Notes under the pieces: generated by a model
Seen by the model: the letters and a program-made list of their open reading frames with translations, nothing else
What the model was told of the DNA's origin: nothing
Database searches by the model: none
DNA from: Annona cherimola
Taxonomy: Eukaryota > Streptophyta > Magnoliopsida > Magnoliales > Annonaceae
DNA length: 64,000 nucleotides
Assembly: GCA_030490835.1 (NCBI GenBank)
Contig: CM059977.1
Location: 18,519,335 to 18,583,334, forward strand
Direction: 5' to 3'
Made by a program: the position numbers and the translations under genes
Shown: in pieces, positions 10,096 through 21,678 of the stretch
Position numbering within the stretch: the stretch's first letter is position 1
Layout of the letters: each line of letters starts with the position of its first letter

Positions 10096-12957
10096 CTATT
10101 TCTTGAGATGAGGGAAGCATTGATACAGGTCATTCTTAGGGTGCTTTGCATCAGCATGCTCCTTGCATTTCACTTCCGATGTGGTGCAGATAAATGTCTG
10201 CATGCAGATCTTGCACTGATGCACCAGTAACAAACAACGAACAAAAGCTAAAATCAGAACAAAAACTGAGTTATAATTACAGAAAGAAAAGTGTAGCAAG
10301 TTGGATGCAAATTCACATGGTTGAATGTGATTGTGTTTGATTTCTTCTACCCAGAAAATAGACCTGCTGTGCTCAGCACGAGGGCCAAAATATTGAGAAC
10401 AGGGCCATGATTTTAACCACTTGGACTGAAAATTTTTAATCATAACAGCTGGTTTTAGAACATAACGAACCCACGGAATCATTGCATGCAGCTGGACATA
10501 CAGCCCTCTGTTTCATAAAAAAACTGTTTAAAACATTGTAGCAAGTGAATGGCCACCAGGAATATAGTCTATTGGTTGTCAACCTCATTCATGTTGTATA
10601 CATATTTTCTTGGATCATGAACTCTGCAACTTTTAGCATTGACATGAACAAGAGAAACTCCCTTTAATCAACACCCAAACGACCATATAAATGCACAAGT
10701 TCTCAAAAAGGCTACAGAGAAACCAAAGTCATCTGGGATTGTCTAGTTTTTAGCTGCAACACTGCAGAAGAATTCTGGCTTATCAAACATCAATAGGCGC
10801 CATATATAAATAAATCTCTGTATGGAGATATTGCAGATGAACAAGACTTCCATCTGTCGAGTGCTGTAAAGGAGAAGCATAAACAGGTATTTGATATATT
10901 TTCATACCACCACCGCAACAATCAATGCCATTAGATTTTTGCATTCACTATAGATATGCATTTTTATGAGTACTTTGTTAAGGTGAATGTATGTGGAACA
11001 TCTCATCGGCGACCTAGGTTCAGGGGGTGGGCAGCAGCTCACAACTACAGAAAAAGCATTTGATGGTGAGACAAAGCAGACTTCCACAATCAGATATAAC
11101 ATAAGAGCATAACATGTTTGCTTAAAAATACATTGTTTTTTTAGACTATTTTGAAGTCACCATAGTCAATTTTTCCAAATGGACCATGAAAGGAAGCATG
11201 CATACAAGAAGACTCATTAAAAAAAAAAGGATAAAGATGAAACTCTGACCTGAATGTTCATTGCCTTTTTGTTTGACTCAAGCTGGCTACCTGAAAGTGG
11301 AGAAATATTATATATGTTTGTGTTAGATTCATGAAGAATTAAAGCATAGAAAGGAGAGGTTGTCTAGCAAGATTAGTTCCGATGTGGAAGTGCGGATCAA
11401 ACAAAGGTCCTAGGATAAATGATTAAACACTTATCAATTTGAAATTTTGATAAATTTGAGCGTCATTTTTTCAATGCACCCAGTAGACAGACACCAATCA
11501 AGATAACTATGACCTTATAAACAAAGAAATATTGACAGTATGTTCTACATCAGGTAGTCTTTCCATGTAACTAGTATAACGTTATCAAAAAGCAAGCAAT
11601 GTACCCAGAAGAATCACTAGAATGTAGATGGATGTAGCATTAACAAGGATAAATTAGATCCACTTCTTCAAAGAAGATGGTTGAAATTATATTTTCATCA
11701 TCCCTTTTTTCACATCTGATTTTGCTCACCATGTGAATAACATCTACCCTAAAAAATCCTTGTTAATTTGCAACAGGATTTGTTGTTTTAAACTTCAGTG
11801 ACATCCTTAATATCATTAATTTTGATTTCTAATAAGCAAATAACAAATAACAACTTAAACCATAAGCAGTAATAGCTGCATTTGGAAGTTCATAAACAGG
11901 TCAAAGTCATGTTACTAATACTTCTTCTCCACAGTCAGTAGCAACCTGAGGCATCATCATCATAGAGAGACCATGGTAAAGTGTCTCCATGAGCTTCTTA
12001 TCAGGTTTACCCTGGAGAGATGAATGTGGCATTATTATGGTAATGGTAGACGATTTCTAAATAGCAGGAACTTCATAATGGAACCACTCGACTGCATGGG
12101 AGGAGCCTAGTTATTCCTACAGAGATGGAGTATTGGGGGATGTCAAGGTGCTCCATTGCCAGCGACAGAGTTCCTGGATACAGAAGGCAATTGCCAATGA
12201 TGAAGCTCCTCGATACAGAAGGCAATTTCGCATTTGCTTGTTAGAGCCATTGTTAAAGGGGACAACAGAGAGAGAGAGAGAGAGTGAGAGGCGCGATGAT
12301 CCTGGTGATGAAATTCCTTATTCTAAACAGACATCATTTGAGCCAACTAACTCATCTTAAAGTTCCTCCTTATAGATCACATGATTCGGATCAATATTAG
12401 TACATTACAAGATATACCCACTTCTAAAATCACTTGCCCCTCGCCAAATAGTATTAACGCCTGTTATCCAACAATCAAATCCAACCGAAATTCCCAACAT
12501 CTGTAAAATATAATCAAACTGAAAACTGCAAATGTCAACATTTCCCCCTTGAAATCGCACATATCTATCTCAATTTCATGTGTCTGTGTCTGCTGTGTTC
12601 TAACAGAGATTCGGTAAGAGGATGGAACACTTAATATCAGATCAACATGCGAACATTGCAATTTCATTTATCCGCTATCTTCTGACAGAATTGAATTTGA
12701 TCAGAGAAAGAAATACTCCATATCAATGTGAAAGCATTAGAATTGGAATCACTGTGTTGAGAAACAAAGGAGATTCTCAGTGTAAACAAATCCGGTTGGA
12801 AATAAATTACATACATCCACTCTCTTCCAACAGAGAATTTTAAAATACAACTAACGAATTTCAAAGAACAATCAGAAGATACACCTCTGGCAGATTTCTG
12901 CTTCTCCATGTGTTTCTCCCTTGCCATTTTGGCTTTCTGCCCATTGCCTCCACCCAT
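10096..12957 (-). CDS. Small 4F5/zf-met2 domain protein (At2g23090-like), three exons
   Basis: This is a 77-residue protein of the plant family typified by Arabidopsis At2g23090, whose function is not established. Exons on the minus strand are 12957-12885, 11290-11250 and 10215-10096 (stop at 10098-10096). Junction phases fit and introns of 1594 and 1034 nt have GT/AG borders. The N-terminus MGGGNGQKAKMAREKHMEK is the basic 4F5-type segment. Exon 2 supplies SQLESNKKAMNIQ. Exon 3 carries the zinc-binding part CKICMQTFICTTSEVKCKEH, with C39, C42, H58 and H63 as likely ligands, and ends CFPHLKK. The length matches the family almost exactly. The upstream minus-strand open frame that runs past the first donor is a read-through artefact. 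The gene is convergent with 4CL. Identification rests on recalled family sequence; the exon structure is well supported because three separate pieces join in frame. Confidence 0.9.
11291..12884 (-). other. Intron 1 of the small zinc-finger gene
   Basis: The donor GTGTAT is at 12884 and the acceptor TTTCAG ends at 11291 on the minus strand. A (GA)n run is at about 12267-12284. The plus-strand frame at 12133-12360 spans that microsatellite and has no recognisable domain. Confidence 0.6.
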
Positions 12958-14534
12958 TTCTATCTTTCCCTTATTTCTGTTTAGAAAATCGAAGAGATGG
13001 GGACGTAATCGGATGAATTGATGATGTGGAGGAAACCCAATTCGTGGAACTTCATCAGCCGTTATCAAAACCAAATTGCAAGTGATGTATAAAGTTTCTT
13101 CGAGTGTGCGTTTTTCATAGATTACTAACATGGTCCTGCTTGCCTTGCCGCCATGGATAGGAGCATGGTTAAAAATTATACGTTTGATAACCATTCAGCC
13201 ATAATTCAATGGAAATTTTTTTAGGTAGTTCGGATGTGGGTGTGATGGCCATATACTTGGTCTCATAGCTATGGGCCTATGGCTTTTCTAAACTGTAACA
13301 AACTTATACCGGAAATTTCCCTTTTCTTTCGGCGGGGCGTTGGGGAGGGTTTGGTGGCAGTTTGCAGGTGGAGGTTGTGCATCGATCTGCACCTAGAATT
13401 TAGTACAATCGAGTGGAATATAATTGAACGAGTTTGTAAATTCAATATTATATGGTATTCATGTTGTTCATACATTTTGTTGTTCAATATGTTCAAGTTG
13501 GTTCCTTCTCTTGCGTAAATTTTAGATGTATGCTTACATAATTTTTTCAAAATTTTTTACATGCTTGAATGAGTTTTTAAGCTCGAAATTTCATGGTGTA
13601 TTCATGTTATTCATACATTGTGTTTTCATATAAGTATTTCTAGCATATCAATGTTGCCTCAATTTTTCATTTGAAATTTTGTTGACTTTTTTTTAAAAAA
13701 AAAAAAAAAACAGAAATTTCATTGACTTAGGTGCCTTATAGATGTGTAGTTATTCAACTGGTGTAAGTTGGTTCTCTTTTATTTCATTATTTTAAAGTAT
13801 ACTTTTTAAATTTTTTTGATATGAAAATAAAGGTATAGCTATGATATTTATTGGGACTAATCATCTTGAAATATAAGAAATACTTTTTCTACTCTGAAAC
13901 TGTTTTTTGTCATCACAGTATGCTGGATGTTGAATATAAAGTAATCTAGATATGTTAAAATTTTTAATGTTAATTATATGCATTTGATTCTTGTTTTATA
14001 TAATTGCAAAATTTGAAGAAAATAATTATTGAAATGACAAAATCATTTGCAACGGTTTTTTCATTATAATTATAATCGAGCTGTTCAGGCTGTACTTACA
14101 TTTGCAATCATTTTTCTTGTTGCTATTGATATCAGGCTAACCTCGGGTTGTAACTTTTGCAATAAGATAAGTGGTTACAAATGCTCTTACGGGAAAAAGT
14201 CCCTTTAGCTTTAATTTGCAACCAAAAACTTGGTTGCTATCATATAATATTTGCAAACATTTTTTATTTGGTTGCTATTTACTTTTTGCAACAGACATTC
14301 ACTGACCATTGTTCCAAAAAGCTCCGTTACTGTTAAGCTTTTTTGTTATATCAGATTAAGCTTAAACTAAAGAGAGTAATAAAGTGAATTGATATATTCA
14401 CATGTAAAGAAGTCAGACTATATATATGCATTAAGTGCATCCATTAACAAGATTTAATAGGCTTTACAATTAGATATTATATTCTAAATTAAAATGACAC
14501 CATCAATATGATCAACGTTATTAATTTTATAATA
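12958..14534. other. 5' flank of the small zinc-finger gene and AT-rich spacer
   Basis: It includes the presumed promoter and leader of the minus-strand gene (12958 to about 13250). A repeated TTGCAAC/GGTTGCTA vocabulary at about 14040-14340 resembles subterminal repeats of DNA transposons. No coding exon was recognised. Confidence 0.5.
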
Positions 14535-15019
14535 GATTTTTCCTAATATACTCACTACGTTTGATCTTAATCTCAAATATACTCATACTGTTTCAAAAAT
14601 CTCAAATATAACCACTACATTTGCATGTAATTCCGAAAATGCTCACTTTGTTACAGACGCTAATTAACGCCGTTAGTATATTTCTAAATTACCAATATGC
14701 CCATCAAATTTAAAGTTGGATTTAAAATTTTGAATATTGTAACTCACCGTTGTCCTAATTACACAAGAGTTTTAAATATGTAGAGCTCTAATTTTATTCT
14801 CATTTCATCTTTTATTTTTTTATGTCCGGGATATTTTTAGCTTTTACGAAATTGTAACCAATATTTAAATGGATAACCGTTAACTTACTTAACGGTCTTT
14901 AACTGAGTGGCCTTTTTGGGAATATATGCAAACGTAGTGGGTATATCTAGAATTTTTAAAAGATAATGAATATATCTGAAATTAAAGTCAAACTTAGTGG
15001 ATATATTTAGAAAAAATCC
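14535..15019. mobile_element. Foldback element with ~100-nt inverted arms
   Basis: The left arm GATTTTTCCTAATATACTCA...CTACGTTTGATCTTAA is matched by the complement of the right arm (CAAACTTAGTGGATATATTT...AAAAAATCC). Both arms repeat a CTCAAATATAC/CCACTACRTTTGCAT pattern. The centre (about 14680-14880) has ATTAACGCCGTTA and CCGTTAAC motifs. No clean target duplication was found, and the superfamily is not assigned. Confidence 0.65.
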
Positions 15020-15791
15020 TTCCATAATAATCATACTGCAATTTTATGCAATCTGATAGAGATCTGGCTTATAGTCTCGTAAATAACAGAATGCATGTGC
15101 GCGGACCGTCAGAACAAGCGGGCAGGTTCACGGATCTCGTCTTGAAATGGACTGCGATTGGGTGTGACCTGTTAATTGTGAGTGATCTGGAAACTAGACC
15201 CATTCATGTTCCTAAAATCACAAATCCGAGCCTCACCCAACTCGTTCAAGGTTTAGCCCAATTCAAAGCCCATTTCTTACAACATCAAAATAATCTTTAA
15301 TTTTATTCTTATTTTTAAAAGCTTCGATATTAAAAATTTTCACTTGAAAGTTAACTTAATTTTAAAATATAAATTATTTTAAAAAAATTCGGAATATTTA
15401 ATTAATTTGTAGCTAAGGGATTCAGGAATAAGGTCAATGAATTTACATGGAATAAAACTAAATGGAAGAAAAGTTGGTATCAATAATATAAAAATAATCA
15501 TAGAATGAATAAAAGATAATGATAAAGACAACCTGTCAAAAACCATTGTTTGGGAAATGTATTTTTTTCATTTTATGTTAAAATAACTGGACCATGCAAT
15601 GTATACATGCGACGCATAGGTTGATGTATTCATGAATTTTTTTCAGAAAAAATAAAAAAGAAGTCCCCAGGAATTCTTACTTCAATTATAAGGTTAGTTT
15701 TCCCATTGATAAAAGAAATTACTAGAAAATATATTGATGATCACATATATGGTCGCACAGAAATCCATTCATGGCGATATATAGGCCTCGT

Positions 15792-15997
15792 TCAAACTTT
15801 GCCTCCTGTGAAAATTGTAAATTTTTAAAATTTATTTAATACGTTTATTTTTTAAAATCAACAAAATAAACATAGAAGCATGCGTTGGCTGCACAAAGAT
15901 GCATGTATCCATGTACATTTTGTTGATTTTTTGAAAAATATAAAAATACAAAACAAGTTTTAAAAGTTTATCAAATTTTACAGGGACAAATTTTGGT
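15792..15997. repeat. Small foldback element
   Basis: The left arm CCTGTGAAAATTGTAAATTT and right arm AAATTTTACAGGGACAAATT are inverted copies. An inner pair AAAATCAACAAAAT and ATTTTGTTGATTTT forms a tight stem around a GC-richer loop (about 15870-15925). Confidence 0.6.
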
Positions 15998-16439
15998 AGG
16001 TACTAATTACACATATTTATAAAAAATAAAATAAAATTTTCGTGGTTCAGGCTACCACTTAAGAAAGTGCTCTAAAAAATACATACCATATGCCCAATCA
16101 AAAAAAAATAAAAAATAAAAAAAATACATACCATGTACCCACTAAAAAAGGTAATTCATTCGAATTCGATCCGTAGCATGCCTGACACGTTTCCTAATCG
16201 TATACTATGGATGCGCAGGCACCACAGAAACATGGACCTTTTTTTTTTTTTTTTTCCCGATTTGGACAGGAACATGGACTTGGAAGTTGGAATTCATCCC
16301 GTGGCCAAAAGTCCAAACAATCCACCACCACCACATGCATCCGGTGTCAACATGAAGTTAACAAGTCCAATGCTGTGCCGAGTGCCGACGTTCCACAAAT
16401 GGCATTATTATGTTATTATTATTATTATTATAGCAATGA

Positions 16440-16740
16440 ATGAAGAGTTCACGTCTTTCGCGCGCGCGCCCGCACAGACGTATTCGCGGAGGATATATAC
16501 GTGCGTAGCGCCAGCATTACACATGAGGACAAAATGCTAGTGGATAGAGCTCTCAACGATTGCCACGTGGCAGCCAACGGGTGGACGGAAAACATCGAAG
16601 TGGTGACACGTCATCCTCCAATCGCCGACGCATCGGAGTCGTTGGATAACCAGTGTTGCTCCCTTGTCTGCCACCTACAGCGCACATGAAACCGGCCCTT
16701 CAATTCCCTCCCCACGAGGGGTGCAATCCACTGGTGTAGA
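16440..16740. promoter_or_regulatory. GC-rich island with perfect G-box, no attached gene found
   Basis: This roughly 300-bp segment is far richer in GC than its flanks. It holds CGCGCGCGCC and, at 16561-16572, the 12-bp palindrome TGCCACGTGGCA. No coding exon with family motifs follows. It may be a relict promoter, an unannotated non-coding gene start, or chance. Confidence 0.2.
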
Positions 16741-17109
16741 CCAAAAATTTCGTCCCTCCCAGATAGGGTATGGTATTTGCATGTCAGGATAATCACAACT
16801 AACCTGCATGTGTCTTCCAAAAAAAAAAAAAAAAAAAAACTGGATGAGTACTTCAAATACTTAGATTGCTATTTTACTGTTTAGATTTTTCCGTGGCTCT
16901 TGTTTTTATTTATTTAACAACTATATTTGTTTGTTTAGTTGTATTTCAGTATATGTACACTTTTTTATATGTATTTACATTCATCTTAACTAATATTTTT
17001 TCAACTAAGTTTCGAGACATTTTTAAATATTTCTTGTACTATTTTAAAACATAGCTAACGACATTTTTACAATTATTCATCCGGTAGACACTCCTACACT
17101 CCTAGAGAG

Positions 17110-17222
17110 ACTGATGGCACCTATTCCTATCTTGCTGATTTGTAGCTGTGGTGATTCGAACTTGGCACCTAACACATGAGGGCAAACTAAGTTATGATGA
17201 CTACACTGCTGCATGGCCAAGA
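17110..17222 (-). mobile_element. Possible SINE-like or tRNA-derived fragment
   Basis: On the minus strand a B-box-like GTTCGAATCACC (around 17150-17162) follows A-box-like sequence. No poly-A tail or target duplication was defined. Confidence 0.2.
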
Positions 17223-17496
17223 TATGTACACTTGATTTAGGGTCGATTTGAGAAAACTAAAGGTAAAAGTGGAAAAATGAGAATCAAATTCTTTTAAAGT
17301 AAGAGATGATGTGATATAATAGAGAAAATAATGAAAAATAAAAATAATAAAATTAAAATAGATAAAATATTTATATGAAAAATGTTACCATGATTACATT
17401 ATAGAAAAAATAATAGAAATAGTATGGTAATTAATTAATTAAAATGTGAAATTTAAAAAAAAACGTGGATAAGAGAGGGAATTTTTTTTGCTTTAA
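17223..17496. mobile_element. Degraded Tourist-like MITE
   Basis: The interior matches the family (GATGTGATATAATAGAG, AAAATTAAAATAGATAAAAT, ATAGAAATAGTATGGTAATT). It abuts the next MITE directly; its own ends are weak. Confidence 0.4.
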
Positions 17497-17851
17497 GGGA
17501 CTGTTTGGGAAATACCAAAACTTTTTGACGGGTTTTGGTGTTTGAAAAACTGTCGATTTTAAATCGTTGCAGGTACACTGTCATCTGCAGCGTCTGCAGG
17601 AATTGCGGCGTCGCATCTGCCATGTAAGTCGGCGTCGCAACTTCCGTCCCAACTCAATTTGAAACCCTTGCGTTTTTTTAATTTCCGACCGTTTTTTTCT
17701 CTTCAACGACGCACTCTGCTGCAACTCTTCGTACCGGGCAAGGATGAAAGACGTTCAGCAGGGGTGATGAGACAGGTTTTTGCCCGGACACCCCTGCGTA
17801 TTGAAAAGTTTTCAGTGAGAGTAGGAGTTTTCATGTTTCCCAAACAGACCC
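17497..17851. mobile_element. Tourist-like MITE, GC-rich subtype, TSD TAA
   Basis: The terminal inverted repeats GGGACTGTTTGGGAAA and TTTCCCAAACAGACCC match at 15 of 16 positions. They are flanked by TAA at 17494-17496 and 17852-17854. The interior is GC-rich (GCGTCTGCAGGAATTGCGG, GGCGTCGCAACTTCC), unlike the AT-rich copies. A 3-bp TWA duplication plus GGG...TGTTTGG ends is the PIF/Harbinger (Tourist) signature. Confidence 0.85.
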
Positions 17852-19836
17852 TAAGTATTACCAAATAAATTGTTTTAATGACTATAAAGTTGAAGTATCT
17901 ATATTTTTTTAGTATTTGTTTTATATATATTACCTTAATGTGATATTAGTATTGTTGGCTAATTAAAAAACCTATTATGAACTGAAATAGACTTCACTTC
18001 ACATTCGCTTCACATAATTAAGTAGAATATGGTGGAATACGAACCAGACTGTCCCGTAGATAAAAGAGCATATAATTTTTACAAACAAAGTTTATGTAAG
18101 ACAGGATAAGAACCGAGTGGAGTCCAACTGATTCACAATCCTACTCCCTAACAAAGAGAACAACAAAGGTGGGTCAGACACGTCAAAACATGACCATCAG
18201 ACCATTCATATAGATCACAGCCATCAAAAACCAATCAATCAACACTCCATAGGGAATATTCAATCCCGATGTACTTTGGAAAAACAAAAAATAGGAGCTA
18301 TTCCAAATGGTGGAATGGAATAAAGGGAAGTATAGGGAGATTAGATGAAAAAATATTACAGTCGGTCAAGATGTGAAAAATTATATTCAAATGGAAAAAA
18401 TAATATTAAAAATTGAAAAATAAAATTGTCATGTATCAAAGATAAAAAAAAATTAATAGTGAAAACATTTTATGAAAATAGAGAATTACATCACATCCTC
18501 ATCTCATCTATTTTCCATCAACTTATCTTGAATATGAGTGAAATTTTTAGACCATCCCCGTTTTATCTTCCAAACTTGATCACAATATCGACATTCTCAA
18601 TGTCTATCCATGTCGGAATCCATTACGCCGTGAACAGTTTGGACCACCAATACGTGTTGCACAAATATAGACCCATGAGGCGTCCGAGCATGGCGTGCTA
18701 GGGCCGAGTAATGCACGCAACCACTTCGCCGGCCGGTTCACAGCGTCTTAGGTTGGTGATATAATATATAATAATATTCACAAAGCTGTCGTCAATGACC
18801 TTCTAATCATTAGAATTGCAAATACCAGCAGCAGCGAGTCGCACCCTGCAGATGCACGTACGTGACGATTGCCATATTCGGTGCGAGACCTGGTCCGTTC
18901 ATCGGATGGGCGGCAATATGTGACCTCGAAAGCTAATGGCCCGAGAGTGAATCCCTGCACCTCTTGCGAGCATTGCGTCCGTAGGTGGCCAAAAGCCGCA
19001 CACAAAGGTCCAGCGTTTGTGGCCGTCTTCACTTTTGAGGCTGAGGTGCTGCGGGAAGACTGGCTAGGATTTGAGAGGCCTGGATTGGTATGAACTATGA
19101 ACGGGTTTTAATTTTATCATCCTGATGCGATCCAGATCGCGGGCCAAAAGCAGATGAACAAAAGAAGAGGAAGGCGCCAAACAACATGGGGTGAAGAGAA
19201 TATTGTCCGCTGACGTGGCACACGTTGTACACATGAAGATGGTGATATGCCATATCCCCTCAAGTTAACGGAGAAGTCCACTGCCTTAGAAAAAAAAAAA
19301 TTAAAAAGAATTTCCGACAGACCATAAAATTATAACAAGAGAGAGTCAAAATTTGTATTTTTTTTTTTTTTTTTTTATCATGAGTCGTCCTTAGCCAACC
19401 TACTAATGATCGTAGATATCTATGTTCTTGCATAAGTCCGGGTCCGGCCACGAACGAAAGTGGGAACTAGCAGTTTAGTGGTCTAGTCTAGATAAGGCGG
19501 AAGGACATTCGTTTATGGTCCCTGTCTCAAATGGAATTTGGAGCATTGAATGTGGATATATCACCAAAGACGGAATGGATAGGAATAGGATCGCCCACAA
19601 GGTGATCAGCTTGATCCACGTATATGCCGTTTTCCAAGGTCAGATCCAAGACGTGGGCATGCCGACATGTGTGATACACCTGTCCACGTGCTGTACGGGA
19701 CTCAAATGATCATCAGTTGTACAGGAATGGCCATCGAGGCTCAATAGCAGAAGTCATTATCCAGAGTCACTGCAGATGGAGAGAAGGACCGAAAGCCGAA
19801 GAGACTCTCTCCCTGGTGATTCCTCGCGAATGAGTT

Positions 19837-20070
19837 TATAAAATGCAAACGCAAGAGAATATTTCCCCGAAGCCAGTGTCAGAGACTGCGCATCCGTATC
19901 GGAACCGAAGACTTCCCGGCGCAAACTAATCGGGAAGGTTGTTTTCTACAATGGATGGAGCATTGCCTGCAATCCCATGTGAGTCCTCCTCCTCCTCACT
20001 CTCCTGCTTTTTTGTATCTTCTACAGTGAAATTCATATCTGGAGTTACGACTTACGAAGTTAATTCATGA
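19837..20070 (+). other. Candidate promoter plus short ORF/first exon
   Basis: TATAAAA at 19837-19843 is followed by a GC-richer leader and an ATG at 19951. The frame is 39 codons (MDGALPAIPCESSSSS...) and stops at 20070. A strong donor-like CAT|GTGAGT lies ten codons in (about 19977). No downstream exon was recognised. It could be a non-coding transcript or a decayed gene start. Confidence 0.2.
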
Positions 20071-20590
20071 GGAAATTGTCAATGCAGCAATCCGAATCGA
20101 ACCTCAAGCGAGTTATTATTATTATTATTATTTATTTTAGCTCTCTCTTTTTAAATTATGGATGGAACTAGAAAGATAGATTATACCCAGGAAGTACGAG
20201 GAGATGGCCTTGCTAGCAATCATTCTTGCAGGACGATTACGAGGGGCAGAAATATTGCATTAGTACCAAAAAGAATATTTGGACGACATTGATCTGAATG
20301 GGGTACTGAATATATATCATGCTTCCTAATTGCTGCATACATAGAAGGCTCTTGATGTATAGGGGTGCCCCCCACCCCCCTTGCTTTTAGACCGTGTGAG
20401 CCAGCCGTACCTTTTATATACTCCGGCTACAACGTAACCAGCCTAATCAGACGGGGAATCACAGGTTCCAAACTAATTACGAACGTCAATAATAATAATA
20501 ATAAATACTATCTATTGACCTCGACCCCACGTGATGAATTTCGAAGGCGTGCATGTATATTCACGGCAGTAACCCAACACGGAATCGATC

Positions 20591-20737
20591 ATGGCAGAGG
20601 AATTACTGTCTCGATCGGAGACCATATATGCCAGCTTGATACAGGAAACCACAACCACCCGCACAGCAGTAATCTCTGATATATGGTCTGATCAGTACAT
20701 CTATCCACAGATCCGAATGCTAGGCAGTAGCAGTTGA
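20591..20737 (+). other. Unrecognised 48-codon ORF overlapping a hairpin
   Basis: The frame opens MAEELLSRSETIYASLIQE and ends at TGA. Composition looks gene-like (acidic start, varied residues) but I recognise no family. The DNA also forms a stem: AGACCATATAT (about 20618-20630) pairs with ATATATGGTCT (about 20679-20690) across a loop of about 50 nt. Confidence 0.2.
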
Positions 20738-21373
20738 TCTGCGCAGGTGGGCTAAAAATAGGAAAACGGCCCAAAGCAGAAAAATGCCATGTCTTGCAAG
20801 AAAGATTCCAATATCATCCACACGTGCTGGAGTGGATATTTGTAAGGTCTGGTCTGTACTCTGTACATGGTTTTTATATCTCTGGTGGGAAACCATCGGA
20901 TCTGTCATGCGTCTGTGACAGAGCGAAGACGTTTATCTGACGTCTGACCGAGCAGAGAGAGCGAGCATCCTTTTCTGATCATCTTCCAGCTAGCTAGCAA
21001 ACCGATTACTGCCATGCCTTGACTGACAGCGCATTTACCAGGCCACCTGCGCCTGCATTTTCCTGGAAAATGAATACTGGCATGTGCGTCTTTTCTGTTT
21101 TAAAGGTAGGCGCTAGACAGGCATGTTTGTTAAAAGCAACATGAGAATTATATCCAAAGTTCAACGCGAGCAACTTTCGCAAAGCCAATCACTTGCATTT
21201 GGCTATGATTGAGTTTGGCACACAATCATCACCTCCGACAGCTATATATAAGTCACTACGATTTAGTAGTATGTCATGCAGGCAAATTAAGACAATGGAC
21301 AACATAATATTTGTGTTGGAATGGTCATATATATTTTTTTGAAGTAATCATACATAATGGGGGCACATATACA

Positions 21374-21678
21374 GGGATGTTTGACCCATCAAAATGTACA
21401 AGGAGTATTTATTTACATAAAAAACTTTTAAATTTATAATTTTTTTCACTTTCAACAATTACTATATTTTTTAATTATTTCTTTGATTCCTTCTACACAA
21501 CTATCCTAATTTTCAATAATTTCTATACAACTACCGATGTACTTAATATATTTATTTTAACATTAATCTTTTTACTTTTCATCATTACCCATATTATATT
21601 ACATTATTTTTTTAATTTTAAAAATTTTTTACACTAAAAATTTTTCATAAAAGTTTTATTACTTCCAAAAACACACCC
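21374..21678. mobile_element. Tourist-like MITE
   Basis: It begins GGGATGTTTGAC and ends CCAAAAACACACCC. The interior has the inverted-orientation family blocks (TTTTTAATTATTTC, CTACACAACTATCC, TTTCTATACAACTACC, TCATCATTACCC). Confidence 0.65.

Larger units (their letters stand above)
17855..21373. other. Intergenic stretch without confirmed gene
   Basis: No recognised protein family. Segments at 18560-19110 and 19500-20000 are richer in GC. A TATA-like motif with a short ORF ending in a donor-like site (19837-20070) and a 48-codon ORF (20591-20737) are listed separately as candidates. Poly-T/A runs lie at about 19280 and 19360. Confidence 0.5.

Noticed and set aside
12664..13194. 176-codon minus-strand ORF read as one protein
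   Set aside because: Only the part from 12957 to 12885 is the first exon of the small zinc-finger gene; the rest is leader on one side and intron read-through on the other.
20940..20985. miR156-like sequence (TGACCGAGCAGAGAGAGCGAGC)
   Set aside because: It differs from miR156 at several positions and no complementary arm forming a precursor hairpin was found nearby.
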